A program made the translations under genes and the position numbers. Shown piece by piece: positions 5,370 to 9,538 of a stretch of DNA of 9,538 nucleotides. The DNA is taken from positions 1-9,538 of the forward strand of contig JBJOGJ010000152.1 of assembly GCA_046048295.1 (NCBI GenBank), given 5' to 3'. A model generated the notes under the pieces. It had not been told where the DNA came from, searched no databases, and saw only the letters and a list, made by a program, of their open reading frames with translations. Position 1 is the stretch's first letter; every line of letters begins with the position of its first letter. This DNA is from CBDCWA01 sp046048295 (lineage in GTDB: Bacteria > Pseudomonadota > Alphaproteobacteria > Rhizobiales > Hyphomicrobiaceae).

Positions 5370-7757
5370 ATGCACACGCTTGACAAGAAACTGCTGCGCG
5401 ACCTGAAGCGAATGTGGGGGCAGGCACTTGCAATCTCACTCGTTGTTGCTGCCGGCGTCACGACGTTGGTTACCGGTGTGGGCACGCACCAGTCCCTCGT
5501 TGAGACGCGGGAAGCCTATTACGAGCGGTACCGCTTTGCTGACCTGTTTGCCGAGGCCAAACGTGCACCAACGTACCTGATAGACGAGATTGCAAGGATT
5601 CCCGGCGTGGCTGGCGTCGAGGCAAGAGTGAAAGGTTATGCCATTCTCGATCTTCCCGCCTTCGAGAAACCGGCGAATGCGCTCGTCGTCTCTTTGCCTG
5701 CGCACGGAGAGGCCGCATTGAACGCACTCTATGTCAGGGAGGGGCGACTTCCGGATCCGCTTCGTTCCGATGAAGTGGCCATCAGTGCGGCTTTTGCCAA
5801 GGCACACGATTTCCACTCGGGAAGCACGTTCTCGGCGATTCTGAATGGGCGCAAGAAGGTGCTGACTGTTGTAGGTGTCATGCTCAGTCCCGAATTCATC
5901 TATGCGCTGGGGCCTGGCGACGTGATGCCGGACAATGCGCGTTTCGGGATCGTCTGGATGAACCTCGGTGCAGCTGAGGCTGCTTTCGGGATGAAGCGCG
6001 CCTTTAACGACATCAGCCTCGGTCTCATTCGTGGAGCAAACGCCGAAGACGTCCTGCAGAGACTGGACGCCATCCTTGCGCCCCACGGCGGTACCGGCGG
6101 ACATCAACGGAAGGATCAGCTCTCGCACGCATTTATAGATGCGGAACTCAGCCAGCTTCGTACCCTGAGCACTATTGTTCCACCAATTTTCATGACGGTC
6201 GCCGCGTTTCTTATCAACATGGCACTGTCACGACTGATTGTTCTCGAGCGCCAGCAAATCGGCCTGCTGAAGGCGTTGGGCTATAGTACGTTCGTTGTCG
6301 CCGGCCATTACCTGAAGCTGGCAGGTGCGATTTGCCTGGTGGGGATTGCCGTCGGCTACGTGGTGGGTGTCTGGCTCGGGATAGAGATCACAAGGCTATA
6401 CGGCGCGATATTCCAGTTCCCGTTCCTCGTATTCCAGAATCCGCCTGGTGTGTTCCTGCTCGCCAGCCTGTCGGCTATTATCGCCGCTGTTGGTGGTGCA
6501 CTGTGGGCCCTGCTGCGCGTAATCACGCTTCCGCCAGCTGTTGCCATGGCGCCGCCTGTACCGGTCTCCTATCGACACCGCGGCATCCCCATGCCGCTTG
6601 TGTGGTTGCGCGAATGGGTGGAGACCTCTGTTCGTGTTTCGCAACCGACGTTGATGATCGTCCGCCACATTCTCAGGTTTCCGTTGCGCACTCTGCTCAC
6701 GACACTCGGTATCGCATCCTCGGGCGCCCTTCTTGTGATGTCGTTCTCTGTCGACGATGCTATCGGCGAAATGACAAACGTAACGTTCCAGCAGGCAGAC
6801 CGCTCGGACGCGACTTTGTATTTCAACGAAATTCTTCCGCTTTCTGCGCGCGAGGCAGTAGCGCGGCTCCCCGGAGTGCTTCAGGAGGAGTCCTTCCGCG
6901 AATTACACGTGGCACTCAGGAAAGGTAGCCGCACGAAACGTATCTGGTTGCGTGGTCTCAGGCAGGAGCCGAGCCTCGTGCGTGTATTGGACCGCGATTT
7001 GGAACCTGTTCCCGTTCCAGGGATCGGAATTGCCGTGTCCGAGAAACTGGCAAGTCTGCTCGGAGTCGGTATCGGTGATAATCTTGAAATTTCCGCTTTG
7101 GATGGGCGCCGGCGCACCTTTGATCTTCAGGTGACGCAGATTACTCAAGGGTTCATCGGCCTCCAGGCATTTGTACAGCTAGAGGCTTTGAATAGGCTGG
7201 TGGGCGATGGATTGGTGATGAATGCCAGTGCGATCACGGTAGATGCCAATAGTTGGTCCGACCTTTACAGGGCGTTGAAAGAAACCCCGGTGGTGGCGTC
7301 TGTCGCGCTGCTCAAGTCTTCCATGCGCTCCTTCGACGAAACCATCAGGGGACACGTCGCCATTATGACGCGGATCTACGTCGCGCTCGCCTTTATCATC
7401 ACGTTCGGTGTCGTATACAATGCCTCGCGCATACAACTGTCCGAGCATGCCAGGGAATTGGCCAGCCTCAGAGTGCTTGGATTCACAAAAGCCGAAGTGT
7501 CGTATATCCTGCTCGGGCAGACGGCCGTTGCACTCGCCGCGGCGATCCCGCTGAGCTGGATCTTCGGCTACGGCTTCACATGGTACCTGTTGACCAGCTT
7601 CGAGACCGAGCTTTATAGGGTGCCGATCGTCGTTGATCGCTCGACCTACGCGTATACGACGCTCACCATAGTCGCTGCGGCGATAACCTCTGCACTGATC
7701 GTGCGAAGAAGGGTGGAAAGCCTGGATATGATCGCGGTGCTGAAGACCAGGGAGTAG
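5370..7757 (+). CDS. ABC transporter permease with two FtsX modules
   Basis: The 795-residue inner-membrane protein is the membrane component for the ATPase encoded just upstream. About eight membrane segments are visible: near 17-38, 265-290, 313-336, 361-386, 440-460, 664-686, 711-737 and 760-780. They form two repeats, each with one segment, a large periplasmic domain (about 39-264 and 461-663) and three more segments. After the second segment of each repeat comes the FtsX coupling stretch, ERQQIGLLKALGYS (293-306) and ARELASLRVLGFTKAEV (694-710). The duplicated layout resembles AttF/YbbP-type permeases rather than four-segment MacB or DevC. The start codon lies 3 nt after the ATPase stop, and GGAGG (5351-5355) inside that gene is a distant ribosome site, so translational coupling is likely. 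The protein probably works mechanically with the adaptor encoded next; the substrate is unknown. Confidence 0.93.
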   Translation: MHTLDKKLLRDLKRMWGQALAISLVVAAGVTTLVTGVGTHQSLVETREAYYERYRFADLFAEAKRAPTYLIDEIARIPGVAGVEARVKGYAILDLPAFEKPANALVVSLPAHGEAALNALYVREGRLPDPLRSDEVAISAAFAKAHDFHSGSTFSAILNGRKKVLTVVGVMLSPEFIYALGPGDVMPDNARFGIVWMNLGAAEAAFGMKRAFNDISLGLIRGANAEDVLQRLDAILAPHGGTGGHQRKDQLSHAFIDAELSQLRTLSTIVPPIFMTVAAFLINMALSRLIVLERQQIGLLKALGYSTFVVAGHYLKLAGAICLVGIAVGYVVGVWLGIEITRLYGAIFQFPFLVFQNPPGVFLLASLSAIIAAVGGALWALLRVITLPPAVAMAPPVPVSYRHRGIPMPLVWLREWVETSVRVSQPTLMIVRHILRFPLRTLLTTLGIASSGALLVMSFSVDDAIGEMTNVTFQQADRSDATLYFNEILPLSAREAVARLPGVLQEESFRELHVALRKGSRTKRIWLRGLRQEPSLVRVLDRDLEPVPVPGIGIAVSEKLASLLGVGIGDNLEISALDGRRRTFDLQVTQITQGFIGLQAFVQLEALNRLVGDGLVMNASAITVDANSWSDLYRALKETPVVASVALLKSSMRSFDETIRGHVAIMTRIYVALAFIITFGVVYNASRIQLSEHARELASLRVLGFTKAEVSYILLGQTAVALAAAIPLSWIFGYGFTWYLLTSFETELYRVPIVVDRSTYAYTTLTIVAAAITSALIVRRRVESLDMIAVLKTRE

Positions 7758-7761
7758 CGGA

Positions 7762-8988
7762 ATGGAGCTTGTGAACCATCGCCTGCTCAAGTGGCTGGCA
7801 GTGGGCATCCTGGCTGTCTTCATGCTCTATCTGTTCCTCTTGCCGACACCGGTTCCAGTCGATCTAGCAACCGTGCAGAAGGGCGGACTGGAAGTCACCA
7901 TCGACGAGGAAGGTGTCACTCAGGTCCGGGAAATCTACACCATTTCAGCCCCGATCATGGGTTTGGTCTCGCGTGCACCGCTGCAGATTGGCGATCCAGT
8001 CGAAAAGGACCGAACCGTTGTAGCCAGTATCCATCCGACCGATCCCTCTTTCTTGGACGAGCGTTCGACAAGGATAGCCACTGCCCGCATGCAGGCAGCG
8101 GAGGCTGCGCTCCAGTTTTCCAACGCGAGTGTGACACGAGCGGAGGCAGAGCTGCGGTTCGCCCGGAGCGAACTGAAGCGCGCCGAGAAGCTACTCGAGA
8201 ACAAGACCGTTTCGGAGCGCACATATGAGGCAGCGAAGCTCAGTCTGGCAACGGCTACGGCGGCCGTCGAGACGGCGAAGGCGGACGTCGAGGTGAAGAA
8301 GCAGGAACTCGACAGTGCCCGAGCCCAGCTCATCGGGCCTCTAGGAGGCGATCGGGTTCACAGCGCGAAGTGCTGCATGAAGATCAAAGCGCCGGAAAAC
8401 GGCCGGGTTTTGCGGATATACGTCGAAAGCGAAACCGTCGTGTCATCCGGTGCGCCACTCATGGAGATCGGCGATCCCAACGATCTGGAGATCGTGCTCG
8501 ACCTCCTTTCGAAGGATGCGGTGCGCATTTCCGAAGGTGCGGAAGCCTATATCGAGGACTGGGGTGGCAGTGAAGTTCTGAGAGCTCGCGTTCGACGGAT
8601 CGAATCATCGGCTTTCAGGAAGGTTTCCGCGCTCGGTATCGAAGAGCAAAGGGTGAAAGTCCGGCTCGACCCGATTTCTCCACCTGCGACCTTCTCGCGT
8701 GTCGGTCATGATTATCGGGTCTATGCCAGGATCGTCCTCTCCAGTAAGTCCGGCGTCCTGACGGTGCCTTTGAGCGCCCTGTTCCGAGATGGCACCCAGT
8801 GGGCCGTCTACAAGCGGGTGGCGGGCAAGGCGCAATTGCAGGTTGTCGGACTGGGCGCAAGGAACAAGCATGCCGCCGAAGTTCTCTCGGGCCTGAAGGC
8901 TGGAGACAACGTGATTCTGCATCCGGGCGACCGGATCGAGAATGGCAGCCGGGTGACGGAAAGGAAGACTACTCTGCGAGGCAACTGA
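7762..8988 (+). CDS. HlyD/MacA-like periplasmic adaptor (membrane fusion protein)
   Basis: The 408-residue protein should be anchored in the inner membrane by one N-terminal segment (about 8-28, LLKWLAVGILAVFMLYLFLLP) and extend into the periplasm, linking the permease to an outer-membrane channel. Next come the first half of the lipoyl/barrel-sandwich domain (about 40-95, ISAPIMGLVSRAPLQIGDPV at 61-80), a long helical hairpin (about 100-190, Ala/Glu/Arg heptads), and the second lipoyl half (206-240, KIKAPENGRVLRIYVESE). Beta-barrel and membrane-proximal domains follow, including DLLSKDAV, VSALGIEEQRVKVR and VPLSALFRDGTQWAVY. Cys204-Cys205 sit just before the second lipoyl half. GGGAG (7750-7754), 7 nt upstream, fixes the start, and the gene follows the permease stop by 4 nt. 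No TolC-like gene is in view, so a shared outer-membrane factor is inferred. Confidence 0.92.
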   Translation: MELVNHRLLKWLAVGILAVFMLYLFLLPTPVPVDLATVQKGGLEVTIDEEGVTQVREIYTISAPIMGLVSRAPLQIGDPVEKDRTVVASIHPTDPSFLDERSTRIATARMQAAEAALQFSNASVTRAEAELRFARSELKRAEKLLENKTVSERTYEAAKLSLATATAAVETAKADVEVKKQELDSARAQLIGPLGGDRVHSAKCCMKIKAPENGRVLRIYVESETVVSSGAPLMEIGDPNDLEIVLDLLSKDAVRISEGAEAYIEDWGGSEVLRARVRRIESSAFRKVSALGIEEQRVKVRLDPISPPATFSRVGHDYRVYARIVLSSKSGVLTVPLSALFRDGTQWAVYKRVAGKAQLQVVGLGARNKHAAEVLSGLKAGDNVILHPGDRIENGSRVTERKTTLRGN

Positions 8989-9055
8989 TTTGCCGGGGAT
9001 GGCGTCTTGCCGTGGCTTGGCCGTGCGGGCTTAATCGGCTAGAGCGGTCACTTCT

Positions 9056-9060
9056 GGAGG
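9056..9060 (+). promoter_or_regulatory. Ribosome binding site of the dCTP deaminase gene
   Basis: GGAGG lies 5 nt before the ATG at 9066. The 77-nt gap from the adaptor stop shows no intrinsic terminator, so read-through from the ABC operon cannot be excluded. Confidence 0.7.
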
Positions 9061-9065
9061 AGCCA

Positions 9066-9538
9066 ATGTCCGAGACTACAGCAGTGGCCGCGCCGGGTTC
9101 TGGCATTCAGCCGGCACAGGCAATCAGGCGCATGGTCGAGCGGGAGCAAGTTCGTATTGCCGAGCCGCTCCTGCCCGACCAGTTGCAGCCGGCAAGCCTC
9201 GATCTACGCCTTGGACCGATAGCTTTCAGGGTGAGGGCGAGTTTTCTGCCGGGGCCCGGTGTGAAGGTTGCCGACAAGCTTGAGATTCATAAGCTGCACG
9301 CCTTCGATCTCAGGTCGGGTGCCGTACTGGAGACCGGCTGCGTCTACGTCGTGCCGCTGATGGAAGAACTCGCCCTGGGCGACGACGTGAGTGCCGCGGC
9401 CAACCCTAAGAGCTCTACCGGCCGGCTTGACGTATTTACCCGAGTAATTGCCGACGGCGTGGCGGCGTTCGATCAGATTCCCGCAGGTTATCGGGGACCG
9501 CTCTATGCCGAGATCTGTCCACAGACATTCCCAATTGT
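9066..9538 (+). CDS. dcd: 2'-deoxycytidine 5'-triphosphate deaminase, long form (5' part; cut by window edge)
   Basis: The 157 visible residues match the N-terminal part of the long, duplicated dCTP deaminase (about 360 residues) common in Alphaproteobacteria. The enzyme deaminates dCTP to dUTP in the cytoplasm and so supplies dUMP for thymidylate synthesis. QPASLDLRLG (41-50) is the family's nucleotide-binding start motif. ANPKSSTGRLDVFTR (112-126) aligns with the active-site stretch of E. coli Dcd, with Ser117 and Arg120 near the catalytic Ser/Arg. Glu149 in GPLYAEI sits where the catalytic Glu138 of E. coli Dcd falls. The remainder, including the second DCD-like half, lies beyond the window. 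GGAGG 5 nt upstream fixes the start. This is a housekeeping gene, marking where conserved chromosome resumes after the transporter region. The alignment to E. coli residues is from memory of the family, not computed. Confidence 0.9.
   Translation, partial: MSETTAVAAPGSGIQPAQAIRRMVEREQVRIAEPLLPDQLQPASLDLRLGPIAFRVRASFLPGPGVKVADKLEIHKLHAFDLRSGAVLETGCVYVVPLMEELALGDDVSAAANPKSSTGRLDVFTRVIADGVAAFDQIPAGYRGPLYAEICPQTFPI

Noticed and set aside
6332..6928. Open frame of 198 codons inside the permease gene, in another frame
   Set aside because: It overlaps a clearly coding FtsX permease with intact motifs; its translation is a shadow of GC-rich codon bias.
4629..8988. Naming the operon macAB, lolCDE or devBCA
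   Set aside because: The ATPase is separate from the permease, unlike MacB. The permease is one duplicated eight-segment chain, unlike LolC/E or DevC. The adaptor is only generally MacA/HlyD-like.
1..9538. CRISPR arrays, tRNA/rRNA genes, insertion sequences and toxin-antitoxin pairs
   Set aside because: I saw no regularly spaced repeats, cloverleaf sequences, transposase motifs or paired small genes in the window.

Overview
The window looks like alphaproteobacterial, probably rhizobial (Rhizobiales), chromosomal or large-replicon DNA. The grounds are the moderately GC-rich coding sequence, the long-form (fused) dCTP deaminase at the right edge, and an accessory set of orphan TctC/Bug-type binding proteins next to a 2-oxoglutarate oxygenase. 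The taxon is an inference; no ribosomal or other phylogenetic marker is present.

Layout from left to right. Positions 1-358 hold the start of a GNAT N-acetyltransferase on the minus strand, cut by the window edge. Positions 359-861 are a 0.5 kb divergent intergenic region with several short palindromes and no convincing gene. Positions 862-4232 hold three plus-strand genes: a secreted TctC/Bug-like solute-binding protein (862-1914), an isopenicillin-N-synthase-like Fe(II)/2-oxoglutarate oxygenase (1953-2981), and a second, paralogous TctC/Bug-like binding protein (3186-4232). The first two are 38 nt apart. The third is preceded by a 204-nt leader packed with inverted repeats. No TctA or TctB membrane subunit is present, so both binding proteins are orphans here.

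Positions 4233-4628 are a 396-nt gap with several hairpins, a near-perfect direct repeat, and two overlapping minimal ORFs running into the next start codon. Positions 4629-8988 are a compact three-gene operon (gaps of 3 and 4 nt): a MacB/LolD-type ABC ATPase, a 795-residue permease with two FtsX modules and about eight membrane segments, and a HlyD/MacA-like periplasmic adaptor. Together they should form an inner-membrane ABC exporter or mechanotransmission pump with a periplasmic adaptor. No outer-membrane channel gene is in view. After 77 nt, a long-form 2'-deoxycytidine 5'-triphosphate deaminase begins (9066) and runs off the right end; this is a housekeeping nucleotide gene.

How the genes may work together is inference. 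The binding proteins and the oxygenase plausibly handle one small organic acid or related compound, with capture or sensing in the periplasm and oxidation in the cytoplasm. The ABC/adaptor operon is a separate transcription unit whose substrate cannot be read from sequence. I found no mobile element, CRISPR array, RNA gene or clear intrinsic terminator. The most distinctive non-coding structure is the run of three consecutive inverted repeats at 3047-3142.
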